Assembly: GCF_003573545.1 (NCBI RefSeq)
Contig: NZ_QWET01000017.1
Coordinates: forward strand, 1 to 64,000
Length of the DNA: 64,000 bases
DNA from: Mariniphaga sediminis
GTDB lineage: Bacteria > Bacteroidota > Bacteroidia > Bacteroidales > Prolixibacteraceae
Reading direction: 5' to 3'
Shown: piece by piece, positions 16,808-26,264 of the stretch
How the letters are laid out: every line of letters starts with the position of its first letter
Position numbering within the stretch: position 1 is the stretch's first letter
The notes under the pieces: model-generated
The model's database searches: none
Told to the model about the DNA's origin: nothing
What the model saw: only the letters and a program-made list of their open reading frames with translations
Made by a program: the position numbers and the translations under genes

Positions 16808-17626
16808 ATGAAAAAAAATTTCAACATTTTGATTTCTTTTTTGATCGTTTTAACTCTCGTTTTTTTTCAATCCTGCCAAAAGGATGAAATTTTGCCACAA
16901 CAAAATGAAAACGCATCATTGGATGTGGTGTTAAAAAAAGCAGATGGCACCAGGACATTTTACGGTCCTACCGTTCCTCTTGGTAACGGGGTTGCACGTA
17001 CATGGGTGCAAAAAGATGCATCAGGAGAAGCGTTGCTTGAAGTAGGCGTTAATATTTCGGCTAAAGCGCTTGAAAATCTGCCCGACGAACCCGTCGCTCT
17101 TGTTTTGCCTTTTCATAAGACCAAAGGACAGGGTTTTTATAATCATGTTTTGCTGGATTGGGGCCCCGAAGGACACGAGCCTCCCGGTGTTTATGATCTA
17201 GCTCACTTCGATGTACATTTCTACATTACTTCTGTTGAAGAACGTATGGCCATAGGCCCACAGAATTCTGATCCGGCACCTGATCCCAAATATATCCCTG
17301 AATTCTACCTGCAGCTTCCAGGGGTTGTGCCAGAGATGGGATCTCACTGGATTGACCTTTTATCTCCTGAACTGGACCCGGTTTCCCCCGAGGTCTTCAC
17401 CCATACTTTTATCCTGGGATCCTTCAATGGGGAATTAACTTTTTGGGAGCCTATGCTCACACTTGATTTTCTACTTGGCAAACCCGACATAGAAGTTCCT
17501 TTGCGGCAACCTTCTGCCTGGCAACACGATGGCTGGTATCCCACAGGATATCGAATCACCTGGTCTGAAAACCCGGGTACATATACTATAGCCCTCACCG
17601 GTTTAACATGGCGCCAAGGAGAATAA
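16808..17626 (+). CDS. Surface lipoprotein, possibly DUF5602/TTHB210-like
   Basis: 272 residues. The signal ends at FQSC (Cys 23), and the following QKDE is close to the export signal (QKDDE) that places lipoproteins on the outer face in Bacteroidetes. The body has FYGPTVPLGNGVARTWV, a YNHVLLDWGPEGHEPPGVYDLAHFDVHFY-like block (residues about 112-142) with several His and acidic residues, and a C-terminal GWYPTGYRITW. This pattern recalls DUF5602 (TTHB210-like) proteins, whose role is unclear; the clustered His could bind metal. Single gene, ended by the shared terminator just downstream. Confidence 0.6.
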   Translation: MKKNFNILISFLIVLTLVFFQSCQKDEILPQQNENASLDVVLKKADGTRTFYGPTVPLGNGVARTWVQKDASGEALLEVGVNISAKALENLPDEPVALVLPFHKTKGQGFYNHVLLDWGPEGHEPPGVYDLAHFDVHFYITSVEERMAIGPQNSDPAPDPKYIPEFYLQLPGVVPEMGSHWIDLLSPELDPVSPEVFTHTFILGSFNGELTFWEPMLTLDFLLGKPDIEVPLRQPSAWQHDGWYPTGYRITWSENPGTYTIALTGLTWRQGE

Positions 17627-17640
17627 TTTATGGAAAAATG

Positions 17641-17685
17641 AATATAAAAGCCTGTTGTGATTTTGGTCTGACAGGCTTTTATATT
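17641..17685. terminator. Strong bidirectional terminator
   Basis: A perfect 15-bp inverted repeat (AATATAAAAGCCTGT with ACAGGCTTTTATATT) encloses a 15-base loop. The GC part of the stem is flanked by T-runs in both directions. It lies 15 bases past the lipoprotein stop and faces the convergent acetolactate decarboxylase gene. Confidence 0.88.
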
Positions 17686-17790
17686 ACTCCTCTTTAGGTT
17701 CCCGGCCCCAAGCTTAGATTTGGTACCGATAGTCAGAATCTCATACAAAAAGGGAACATTGCTTTTTCGAGATTCATTTGTTCTGTCATT

Positions 17791-18555
17791 TTAGTTGTAC
17801 CCTTCCCGTAAATCAAATTCTGCCTTCATAAAATCAACCGTTTCCGGCAGTTCAATATTAAACCCAGAACAAATATCGATAGCAATATCCAGCTTGGAAG
17901 CATTGAATTCCAACACATGCCCGGCCATATTTTTATCGTTTGAGACAAAATGAAGGTGGAATCCCGGAACGTTTACATTATCCATATATTCCGGAAACCA
18001 AAAGCCAACCATGGTTCCGGAAATATTCTCTTTCTCAAAGACCGGCCGGCCAACCAGGGCTTGACTGAGTGTTTTTTCATATGGTTTTTTCTGACTTTCG
18101 GCGCTACCGCATTTCAGGTAACTGAAATCTCCTTCAATACGGAAAGTATATCCCAGGTTTGTAGAAGGCAGATTGTTTTCAATGAATGTTTTCAACGTGT
18201 TATAGTCTGTTGGAGTATCTGTTTTTAACTGCTTGTCGGGTTCAAAAAAGGTAACCACTGCAAATGGCACAAGATCTGAACCGACCGGCTGACGAATGGT
18301 TCCGTCAGCAGGAAGTTGGTAAATGGTTCCGTCCAGAACAATCATCTCTCCGTTAAGGCCATTAAATGTGCCTAATCCAATATCTCCTTTCTCTTTCAGA
18401 TTATCCACGGTAAGCGGTCCGTCGTAAACTTTATTGGCCAGAGCCGTAAAAACGGAGTACTGATAAATTTGGTCTGATGAGTTTTCTGCCGGCTTTTGTT
18501 GCACACAGGCAAAAGCAAGGTAATTCAGGATAAAGATTAAAAATAGTTGTTTCAT
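17791..18555 (-). CDS. Alpha-acetolactate decarboxylase, exported lipoprotein form
   Basis: 254 residues. The enzyme converts 2-acetolactate to acetoin. The metal site is intact: GFHLHFVSNDK gives H200 and H202, and AGHVLEF gives H213, with the family spacing HxH-x10-H. Other family blocks are YQYSVFTALANKVYDG, GDIGLGTFNGLNGEMIVLDG and GTMVGFWFPEYM. Unusually for a fermentation enzyme, the N-terminus is a lipoprotein signal (LAFAC, Cys 17). Acetolactate synthase is not in the window. The exported location suggests scavenging or detoxifying acetolactate outside the cytoplasm, as for the secreted Bacillus enzyme. Confidence 0.88.
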   Translation of the reverse strand: MKQLFLIFILNYLAFACVQQKPAENSSDQIYQYSVFTALANKVYDGPLTVDNLKEKGDIGLGTFNGLNGEMIVLDGTIYQLPADGTIRQPVGSDLVPFAVVTFFEPDKQLKTDTPTDYNTLKTFIENNLPSTNLGYTFRIEGDFSYLKCGSAESQKKPYEKTLSQALVGRPVFEKENISGTMVGFWFPEYMDNVNVPGFHLHFVSNDKNMAGHVLEFNASKLDIAIDICSGFNIELPETVDFMKAEFDLREGYN

Positions 18556-18695
18556 TTTTATACTTGTTAATTTTCAAAGATAGAACATGCTCGTTTGGCT
18601 TGCGAATCAGCCAGAAGAATCAGCACCCAAATGGCTATCAGGATAGCAATTCTACTGTGTGTATGAGAAAACTTTACTCATGCCTTATTTCATTT

Positions 18696-20282
18696 TTAGT
18701 CATTTGTAATACTACTCCCCCACCAGTTATTTCCCGGATCAAATTCTTCTGAAAGAAATTCGAGACGTTGCTTTTCCAGTTGCGGCCATCGTTGATTTAT
18801 AATTCGTTGCAAATATTCCTGTTCTTTTTGCGCGTTATATTCCGGATCTTTTTCCGGAAAACGGGCGCCCACTTCGTTGAGATAAGTAAAAAGCTGTTCG
18901 CTCAGTTTTTTTGTCAATTCCGGGTTTTCATCCGAAACGTCGGAGGTTTCTTCCCAATCGGTTTTCAAATTGTACAGTTCTTCACGACTGTCTTCATAAT
19001 AATGGATAAGTTTCCAATTGCCAAGCCGGATGATGGAAGAAGGCTCTCCGCCTTGATTGCCATAATGCGGATAGTGCCAGATAAGCGGGCGTTCTTCAAT
19101 GGTTCTGCCTGACAATAGAGGCAGAAGGCTCACTCCGTCGTTATGTTGTTCTGGTTTCAGTTCTGAACCGGCAAGCGCCAGCAAGGTAGGATAAAAGTCG
19201 GTCCCGGAAACCGGAATATCCGATTTTTTCCCAGCAATGTCAAGCCAGGGGACTTTAATAAAATAGGGTTCGCGAATACCTCCTTCAAACTGGTAACCTT
19301 TGCCGGCACGCAACGGTTTGTTGGAGGTAGCAAAAGCATCGCCGGCAGCCACTCCCCCATTGTCCGAAGTAAAAACAACAATGGTATTTTCTGCCAGGCC
19401 CAGTTCGTCAAGGGTGTTTAATACCAACCCCACTGCATCATCCATGGCTTCCACCAGGCCGGCATAAACCGGGTTGTCCTGAACCTGCCGGATGGGAAGG
19501 AAATGCCCCATTTCAAATCCGGTTTCTGCCAATCCAAGTTCCCGGGCTTTTTGACAGTATCTGGCCCATTTCTCCTGCGTGGTTTGAATGGGAGCATGTA
19601 CGGCATAAAAAGAGAGATATGCAAAAAAAGAGGTGTCTTTATTCTCCTTAATAAAATGAGCCGTTTCTTTTGCCAGCCGCATGGAAAGGTTTTCCCCGTC
19701 GGATCCGCTTTTAAGGTTGGGATTTTTCCAGGGTGCAAAATAGCCTCCATGGGGGCTGCCTGCATCCCAGCCTCCCTTGTTGATATCGAAACCATGATCT
19801 TCGGGCCACGAGCCTTCCGCGCCAAGGTGCCATTTTCCGGCGAAAAAAGTTTTGTAACCGGCCTCTTTCATTGCTTCCGGCAACGTTACATATTCATGAG
19901 GTAGATTGTGAACATACTCCGGAGGTAACAGTTTGTTATGCCGGCCCTGTTCGCGCCATGCTTCACCGGTTTTTGCGCCAATCCAGTCGGTAATTCCGTG
20001 CCTCGCCGGAAACTTGCCCGACATAATACTGGCCCTTGATGGACTGCAAACCTGACAGGCAGCGTATCCATCCGTAAAAATCATTCCTTCGTTGGCTATC
20101 CGATCGATGTTAGGTGTTTCGTAAAATTTACTCCCCATCACACTCATGTCGTGGTAACCAAAGTCGTCAGCAAGAATAAAAAGCACGTTGGGCTTTTCGG
20201 TCGGTTCAGTATGTTTTTGGCAGGAATAAGTAATACACAGCAAAAACAATAAAAGGATAGAAAAAAAAGACTTCAGATTCAT
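18696..20282 (-). CDS. Family S1 sulfatase, lipoprotein
   Basis: 528 residues. The signal ends in TYSC (Cys 21). The metal Asp pair lies in LFILADDFGYHD, the formylglycine motif is C79-S-P-S-R83, and FFAGKWHLG, YLSFYAVHAPIQ and VVFTSDNGG supply further active-site residues. It removes sulfate esters from glycans in the periplasm or on the surface, and needs an anaerobic-type maturase because the motif permits only Cys modification. No maturase gene is seen here. It lies 140 bases upstream of the acetolactate decarboxylase gene on the same strand and is probably separate. Confidence 0.93.
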   Translation of the reverse strand: MNLKSFFSILLLFLLCITYSCQKHTEPTEKPNVLFILADDFGYHDMSVMGSKFYETPNIDRIANEGMIFTDGYAACQVCSPSRASIMSGKFPARHGITDWIGAKTGEAWREQGRHNKLLPPEYVHNLPHEYVTLPEAMKEAGYKTFFAGKWHLGAEGSWPEDHGFDINKGGWDAGSPHGGYFAPWKNPNLKSGSDGENLSMRLAKETAHFIKENKDTSFFAYLSFYAVHAPIQTTQEKWARYCQKARELGLAETGFEMGHFLPIRQVQDNPVYAGLVEAMDDAVGLVLNTLDELGLAENTIVVFTSDNGGVAAGDAFATSNKPLRAGKGYQFEGGIREPYFIKVPWLDIAGKKSDIPVSGTDFYPTLLALAGSELKPEQHNDGVSLLPLLSGRTIEERPLIWHYPHYGNQGGEPSSIIRLGNWKLIHYYEDSREELYNLKTDWEETSDVSDENPELTKKLSEQLFTYLNEVGARFPEKDPEYNAQKEQEYLQRIINQRWPQLEKQRLEFLSEEFDPGNNWWGSSITND

Positions 20283-20435
20283 ACCTGCATGGATTTAAGT
20301 TTTTTTAAAAGTACAACAATTTGTAAGGATTGGTAAATCATTGAACAAAATCTATTGCCTGTTTATATCTCTTTCCCAGCAGATTGGTTACTATCTCCCC
20401 ATTACGGGTTGGGTTTTTGGGGTAAAATGGTATAC

Positions 20436-21467
20436 TTAATTGGAAACTCTCTTTATCGAATTTTGTGCTATTTCGGCATGTTTATTTATCATTCGCTGTT
20501 TTAGTTTATCGCCCACAAATCCCAGCAAATAAAATACTCCGTTTCCTTCAATCGCAACATAATTAAAAAGGGTGCTGCTATATTCATAATCATAATCGTA
20601 AATTCTGTATCCGTTTACCGTTTTAAAATCTTTTCTGATTATGCTTGCTCCCTGATTACCAATACTCTCCGTATGCGATTGCATAAAAGCTTCAAATGTT
20701 CCTTGTTTAAAAATGGTTTGAACTATCATTTTTACCCCCGATCCATCTTCCCAAATTGATTGTCCTGCTTCTCCTGAAGTAAGTTTAAAATTTTGAGGGT
20801 AAAGATGTTCAACCAGTGCATCATCGGAAACTAATTCTACGTAACCGGGAACTTTTGAAGAAGATACAATTGGCGTGGTACTTACTCCGCTATTGTTTTC
20901 ATTTTGTGGATGTGTCTCCACATTTGCCAGCCCACTTAACAAGCCACCTTCCTTTTTAGAACTTTGCGGCTGCAACAATTCAAAACTATCCATAATTTCA
21001 TCCGCTTCGGCTGAGCGCTGATTAATTAAATTTCCCGGAATGGCAGTCCAGACAATGTATGCAAAGCCATTTTGAATGATATAATAAGCTCCCAAAACCG
21101 CATCGTTTCCGTCAACGCTCCAGGTATATGCCGATGAGCGTGCCGGAATGCCATGCAAATCACCATCTTCATTCATAATTCGTTGTGCTCCCTGAATGAC
21201 ATTCTGCTCGAAAACCTTCTGTAAAACACTGGCTGTAAACTGGTCGGTAGCCTGCATGGCCCTAACCCGTACCATTACATTTTCATCGGGGCTCATCAAT
21301 GTTAAAACTTTATCGGTTCCATCGCGCATTTGCTTTTGCCGATAATTTGAGGGTGCTTTAATCTTAAACTGCATTTCATTATCGGTAACCCATTCGTTTT
21401 GACCATTCAATATTCCCGAAAAAAATAAAGCACTAATAAAAAATAGTATCCCTTTTACGTTATTCAT
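20436..21467 (-). CDS. Exported protein of unknown function, paralogue of the gene at 25350
   Basis: 343 residues with a signal peptide (cleavage near LNGQ, residue 23). Residues about 24-170 are clearly homologous to the same part of the protein at 25350-26237: both have W-x-DNEMQFKIK-P, MSPD-N, VRVRAM-AT-QFT, GAQRIMNE-GDLHGIPAR. A second domain (about 215-343, GYVELVSDDALVEHLYP to QNSIKRVSN) has a similar size and helix/strand pattern and may be a diverged copy. The fold resembles Mog1/PsbP-like domains by eye only. It is the last gene of a four-gene operon, 23 bases after the FecR-domain gene. Confidence 0.6.
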   Translation of the reverse strand: MNNVKGILFFISALFFSGILNGQNEWVTDNEMQFKIKAPSNYRQKQMRDGTDKVLTLMSPDENVMVRVRAMQATDQFTASVLQKVFEQNVIQGAQRIMNEDGDLHGIPARSSAYTWSVDGNDAVLGAYYIIQNGFAYIVWTAIPGNLINQRSAEADEIMDSFELLQPQSSKKEGGLLSGLANVETHPQNENNSGVSTTPIVSSSKVPGYVELVSDDALVEHLYPQNFKLTSGEAGQSIWEDGSGVKMIVQTIFKQGTFEAFMQSHTESIGNQGASIIRKDFKTVNGYRIYDYDYEYSSTLFNYVAIEGNGVFYLLGFVGDKLKQRMINKHAEIAQNSIKRVSN

Positions 21468-21490
21468 AATATATTCTTTAAAAAGTTAAA

Positions 21491-24400
21491 TTACTGGTTA
21501 CCAAAAATCTGACCGCCCCCGGTTACATTTTTAAATAAATTTTTATCTAAATGAAATCCATTTTCATGCATGTTCGATGTATTCCAATTTTGTTGTTTAT
21601 GATGCTGGATATTAAAAGTTTGTGTTGTTATCTCCTCATTTTCAGCTTTAATACTAGCTTTTTCACCCGGAACCAAATACGAAATTTCGCTGGCGTTTCG
21701 GAGCTCAATGGCTCCTTCGTATAAATGAACATTAGTTTGACCAGCAGGAGAAACATTTACCGAAAACTCCGTTCCCCGTGGCCCGGTAACAGCAGTGGGA
21801 GTAATCACCAAAAATTTGTCTCCCTTTTTGGTAACATTCACATAAACATCACCTCGCTGAATACAAAGTTGTTCTTCATAAATGGTAACCACAGCATCCG
21901 ATTTAATGGCCAAATACGAATTATCTCTGCTGTAGGTAAACGAAACATTCTGTGCATTCCCGCTGGTTTTTATTTTATCGCCCGGATAAACCACAACAGA
22001 ATTATCTGTTATCTTTCTCCATTCACTTGTTCCGGAAACCATAATCCACACATCGCCAGAGCCAACATTCAGTTTTAATACACCCACTTCCATATAATTT
22101 ACTGGCTCTTTTTTTAAAATGCTTTCATCCAAATTGTCATTTACCATAGCATTTCTGAAATTCTCGGCAATTGCCCACTTCTCTTCTGCAATGGGTGGTG
22201 TGGAAGCAACTTTGGCCGGGATTGGCTTTTTCGGTGCATTTATTTTTTCAACGGTTTTTTGAAGCTGCGTGTTATTTCGATCCTCACGTAAAGCATAGTC
22301 GTAATATTTTTTTGCTTCTTTATCGCAATACATTTTATTGTACTGATGATTGCCCCAGGTTGCTGCCTGCGTTAAATTACGCCAGCCTTCAGCCATTGTT
22401 TTGTAAGCATTTGATTTCAGTTTTGAATCTTTTTCTGAATTCACCTGACTTCCGTATTTCGACAATAATCTTCCGGAAAGTTCTATAAAATCTGATTTTG
22501 CAGAAAAAGCAAAAACTCTTTTGGCATATTCCGAGTATTTGCCGGAAAGTGTTTTTATCATTTCATATTTGGTTGAAAAATTGTTTTCGCGTGCAATGAT
22601 GGGTTCGCATTTTCGAAGCAAATCGAGCGATTCCTGTTTAGGATTTGAGGATGCACGAACACCGCCACTTTCGTTCCAGTACTTTCGGTTAAATGCTTCA
22701 TCGGCTTGTTTTATCAAATCATAAAAATTATTTGAAGCACTTCCTGCGCCAGCAGTTGAATTGCTGTTTTCAGCAATGTTCCAGTCAGCCGGAATGGGCA
22801 CACCCCCCGGCAAAACCCAGCCTTCCATATAACAATGTACATCGGAATACTGGTTTACCTGAAAATCAAGAAACATGGCTTTTTCCGGACGTTTTGCCAT
22901 AAGCTCGGCTGTGGAATAAACAATTTGTTTTGTATCTTCAAATAAAACTTCGCTAAAACTTTTACCTGACCAACGCACCCAAAATTTTAAAAATGTCCCT
23001 CCGGTTTGTTTAAAAACCAGCTTTTCATTTTCCATTAATTTATACACCGGTATACGGGCCATTTGGCTGGACCCGGTTTTAGGCATTTTATTTACTGCAT
23101 TACTAACTTTTTCAGGCTTTCCCGAAGTATTTTTTGAAGGAGTTGCAGGAGTTGTATTTTGTTTCTGAACCGAAGCGGTTTGCTGGTTTTGGTTGGAAGG
23201 GCGAGCCGGAATACTTTGTCCGGGTGCCAGGCACCAAACTTCGGCTTTACATGCATTGGGCAAATAACTTGAATTATGATGCGCATTTACTGTAAAGTTA
23301 AAATGGGTGATAAAATCGGGAACATCTTTTAAAAATTCTTCGGCGTTGAATTCTGTTTTTGTCCCTTCATATTGTGTGCGCCACGAGCCGCCCGAAGTGC
23401 GCCAAATTATCTCTACTTTTTTTAATTCTCCGGAAATCACATTAAAAATTATGTTATCCGTTTTATTTAATTTAGAAATTTCAACAGAACAATATTTCCC
23501 ATTGCCATTCCCATTGTTCTCTGCCATTCCGATAAATCCTGCGGCTGCAAAATTATTTTGAGTAGCAGAACCGGAAGTATTATTTTGAATGGTATTATTT
23601 ATCTTATTTTCAGTTTGTTGTCCGGTTTCAACACCCGCAAAAATTTGGACTGTATTATTTACGGTTTCCGATGTTGTTTTGGTTTGTTCAATTTGGGCAT
23701 CTCCTGCTGTTGCTTTTTCATTTTTCTTACTCACCGTATAACATTCATCCAAAACATCAATCGATAAATTATAAAAATCCTCAAACTCTTCATCGAGCTT
23801 TACTCCTCGCTCAAAAGCATCGTTTGCCCCTGAATTTTGAATATTTTGGTAAACTTTGTTTTTCTCAGATTCTGCCTTGTCATTAACATTTTCAATTTTT
23901 TGTTTTAGCGTCACATAATCGAAATTACCTGCTTTAAAGTCGCGCCCAAGTCCATTTATCTGATTTAACCAGTTTTGTTTATTCCACGAATATTCAGGAC
24001 TTGACCAATTGATAACTGTTTCGTTTTGTATTTGATTTGCCTTTTGGTTGAAACGTTTAATAAGCGAATAAAAGTCGTTTACATCCTGCTCGTAAGCACG
24101 CATGAAACTGGCAAATTGCCAACAACGTTCCTCCATACGTTTTCCCCTACTTATCAGTCCTTTTACCTGTGTTTCGTATAATTCAGTATTAATAATCTGA
24201 AGACGGGCATTTTCAATTTCCTCATAATTTTCAATAAATCCGTCAACTCCTTCCTTGGCACTTTTTATAGCATCGTACAATTCAAGGGTTTGTACATTTT
24301 CGTACACATCTTTTATGGTTTTCCCTACGCCATAAATTGTTTTAAGGTATGCCCAAACCTCATCCTGCGAATCGAGCGTTCTCCGGTGGTTTCTTTCAGA

Positions 24401-24769
24401 AAATGCTTCTTCGGCCAGATTTACCGAGCGCTGTGCCTGCTCAACCTTACTTTCCCAATACGATGCCGTTAGCACAGAACTAATTTGAACATTCAACTGT
24501 GGATTAAATCCGGAATTTTCTGCTTTGGCTGCACGCATCTCATTTTCGAAATAATAATTCAGATAAGTATCAAAATCGCGGCGGGTTTCGTTCAGCAAAT
24601 TCATCGCTTCAATAACCTGCTTGCTGTTTGCCATTTGATTGATACGGTTTACTTTATTTTCCACCTCAGAAATGTAACGGTTTACATTATTTACCTGAGC
24701 TGTTAAATGTGAGAGACTGAAAAAAACAAAGATGAATACGATTATTTTAGGTTTTAGAATAGCGTCCAT
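21491..24769 (-). CDS. Large exported FecR-domain protein of unknown function
   Basis: 1092 residues from the ATG at 24769, which removes a 50-base overlap with the gene before it and leaves a clean signal peptide (IIVFIFVFFSLSHLTAQ). Regions in order: a long helical part (about 25-350) with heptad-like charges; low-complexity Asn/Thr-rich linkers; two related beta domains (about 425-530 and 570-670), each with a C-x-E-x-W-x-L/A-PG-x-x-IPA ending; a helical part with TPR-like spacing (about 680-850); and a C-terminal FecR domain (about 893-1045: GSGDVWIMV, YPGDKIKT, TPTAVTGPRGTEFSV, LYEGAIEL). A FecR domain in a wholly exported protein with no sigma-binding end points to a structural or sensory role. 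Confidence 0.65.
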   Translation of the reverse strand: MDAILKPKIIVFIFVFFSLSHLTAQVNNVNRYISEVENKVNRINQMANSKQVIEAMNLLNETRRDFDTYLNYYFENEMRAAKAENSGFNPQLNVQISSVLTASYWESKVEQAQRSVNLAEEAFSERNHRRTLDSQDEVWAYLKTIYGVGKTIKDVYENVQTLELYDAIKSAKEGVDGFIENYEEIENARLQIINTELYETQVKGLISRGKRMEERCWQFASFMRAYEQDVNDFYSLIKRFNQKANQIQNETVINWSSPEYSWNKQNWLNQINGLGRDFKAGNFDYVTLKQKIENVNDKAESEKNKVYQNIQNSGANDAFERGVKLDEEFEDFYNLSIDVLDECYTVSKKNEKATAGDAQIEQTKTTSETVNNTVQIFAGVETGQQTENKINNTIQNNTSGSATQNNFAAAGFIGMAENNGNGNGKYCSVEISKLNKTDNIIFNVISGELKKVEIIWRTSGGSWRTQYEGTKTEFNAEEFLKDVPDFITHFNFTVNAHHNSSYLPNACKAEVWCLAPGQSIPARPSNQNQQTASVQKQNTTPATPSKNTSGKPEKVSNAVNKMPKTGSSQMARIPVYKLMENEKLVFKQTGGTFLKFWVRWSGKSFSEVLFEDTKQIVYSTAELMAKRPEKAMFLDFQVNQYSDVHCYMEGWVLPGGVPIPADWNIAENSNSTAGAGSASNNFYDLIKQADEAFNRKYWNESGGVRASSNPKQESLDLLRKCEPIIARENNFSTKYEMIKTLSGKYSEYAKRVFAFSAKSDFIELSGRLLSKYGSQVNSEKDSKLKSNAYKTMAEGWRNLTQAATWGNHQYNKMYCDKEAKKYYDYALREDRNNTQLQKTVEKINAPKKPIPAKVASTPPIAEEKWAIAENFRNAMVNDNLDESILKKEPVNYMEVGVLKLNVGSGDVWIMVSGTSEWRKITDNSVVVYPGDKIKTSGNAQNVSFTYSRDNSYLAIKSDAVVTIYEEQLCIQRGDVYVNVTKKGDKFLVITPTAVTGPRGTEFSVNVSPAGQTNVHLYEGAIELRNASEISYLVPGEKASIKAENEEITTQTFNIQHHKQQNWNTSNMHENGFHLDKNLFKNVTGGGQIFGNQ

Positions 24770-24776
24770 GTTACTT

Positions 24777-25331
24777 TTATTTTTTTGGGTTTGAACGAAC
24801 ATGATTGGCAGGTGTATTTTTTGCATTTCGGGCCTTCAAAAAAAGAACAAGCCCGACAATGAAAAATGCAATAAACAATACCGGAAACCAATACGTTTTA
24901 TCCGGAAGATTTTCATAAACTTCCAGGTCTAAATAATCACCTTCAAGCAAGGTAGCTGTTACAATGATATTCTCAGAACGGGTTGCCGTATATCGAATGT
25001 CATCGCCATTGCCGGCTCTGCGCACTCCTCCTTTTTCTTCTGATTCGCTGGCTGAGATGGTATCCTCTTTAATCCAATTACCCGACTGGGTTTCTATTTT
25101 AAATGTAAATTCCATATTGGCCCATTGCTGCAGGCCCGACTCTTCGTCGTTACCCCAAAACGAAAACAGGTATTCATTTCCGGTTTGCGCATTAACGTTA
25201 AAAGTATTAGGCTGATAATTGGATACTCTTTCCTGAAGAACCCGGTACTTCTTTTTTTGATTCTGTGACCAAACAAATCCGAGTACTCCAATTATTATGA
25301 ATGCGATTGAAATGTTTCTCTTTTTCATCAT
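24777..25331 (-). CDS. Two-pass membrane protein with a periplasmic domain, unknown function
   Basis: 184 residues. One membrane segment at about 7-23 (ISIAFIIIGVLGFVWS), an intervening beta-rich domain (about 24-145, FNVNAQTGNEYLFSFWG, MEFTFKIETQSGNW, NIIVTATLLEGDY), a second segment at about 147-168 (WFPVLFIAFFIVGLVLFL) and a short basic tail. I know no family for it. It lies 7 bases upstream of the large FecR-domain gene and 18 after the gene before it, so it belongs to the same operon and may anchor that complex in the cytoplasmic membrane. Confidence 0.6.
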   Translation of the reverse strand: MMKKRNISIAFIIIGVLGFVWSQNQKKKYRVLQERVSNYQPNTFNVNAQTGNEYLFSFWGNDEESGLQQWANMEFTFKIETQSGNWIKEDTISASESEEKGGVRRAGNGDDIRYTATRSENIIVTATLLEGDYLDLEVYENLPDKTYWFPVLFIAFFIVGLVLFLKARNAKNTPANHVRSNPKK

Positions 25332-25349
25332 CTAAGTTTGAATAAACAT

Positions 25350-26237
25350 TCATTGAATTTCAAAATCAGTCGAACCCAACATTTTCCCATTGTGCCAAAT
25401 TTCAACGTAGTATCTCCCCTGTGGCCATGGATTTCCATTGTTTGAAATAAACCCATACCCATGTCCACCGTTTTCGTTCGGAGTATTTAAAGAATATTCC
25501 TGCACCAGTTGATTGTGTGTTCGGCTGTACCATTTAAAGGCAAATGGAGTTGCATAAGTATTTCCCCTGTACGAAAAGCCCAAATGAATTTTATGGGTAT
25601 GAGCAGTAAAAGTTTGGACATTTGAATTAACACGATAATTATTATCGACCTGCATCCCCAAATTGCAAGCAATTAACGCAACCTGGCCGGAACCGCCGGA
25701 ATTGTTTGAGGGACCTGCCAAAGCACCTGAAGAAGATGGTGTTAACAAATCGAAACTATCGATAATCCCGTCGGCAATAGCAGAATAGTGTTGTGCCTGA
25801 TTTTTTGGAACCGCTGCCCAAACGACATAAGCAAAATTGTTTTGAACGATGTAATACACAGCTAAAATAACATCACTGCCCTCAACATTCCATGAATAGG
25901 CAGAAGCCCGGGCCGGAATTCCGTGTAAATCTCCGGCTTCATTCATAATTCGTTGCGCTCCCTTAATAATATTCTGTTCAAAAACCTGCTGTAATATTTC
26001 CGTTGTAAACTGTGCGGTAGCTTTCATAGCACGAACCCGCACAAAAATGTTCTGATCGGGACTCATTACTGTCAGAATCTTGTCGCTTCCATCTTGTATT
26101 TTACTCTGAGAATAGTTGGGAGGGATTTTGATTTTGAATTGCATTTCATTATCAGAAATCCATTTTTCCTGTGACCACAAGGAAAATCCTGAAGCCATGA
26201 ATAGAAGCCACAGGCAAAGAATAGGCAAAGGTTTCAT
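25350..26237 (-). CDS. Exported protein of unknown function, paralogue of the gene at 20436
   Basis: 295 residues, signal peptide ending near GFSLWSQ (residue 23). Residues 24-170 match the first domain of the protein encoded at 20436-21467. The C-terminal 110 residues differ: QVALIACNLGMQVDNNYRVN, then FTAHTHKIHLGFSYRG and GRYYVEIWHNGKMLGSTDFEI, an Ig-like beta sandwich by appearance. It is the first gene of the cassette, with its own promoter match at 26265-26272. The pairing of one shared domain with two different partners at each end of the operon suggests components of one envelope complex. Confidence 0.6.
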   Translation of the reverse strand: MKPLPILCLWLLFMASGFSLWSQEKWISDNEMQFKIKIPPNYSQSKIQDGSDKILTVMSPDQNIFVRVRAMKATAQFTTEILQQVFEQNIIKGAQRIMNEAGDLHGIPARASAYSWNVEGSDVILAVYYIVQNNFAYVVWAAVPKNQAQHYSAIADGIIDSFDLLTPSSSGALAGPSNNSGGSGQVALIACNLGMQVDNNYRVNSNVQTFTAHTHKIHLGFSYRGNTYATPFAFKWYSRTHNQLVQEYSLNTPNENGGHGYGFISNNGNPWPQGRYYVEIWHNGKMLGSTDFEIQ

Positions 26238-26264
26238 TATGATTGATTTTTACCCCAAACCTAC

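Noticed and set aside
18401-18412. TTATCCACG as a DnaA box
   Set aside because: A single copy with one mismatch inside the acetolactate decarboxylase gene; no cluster nearby.
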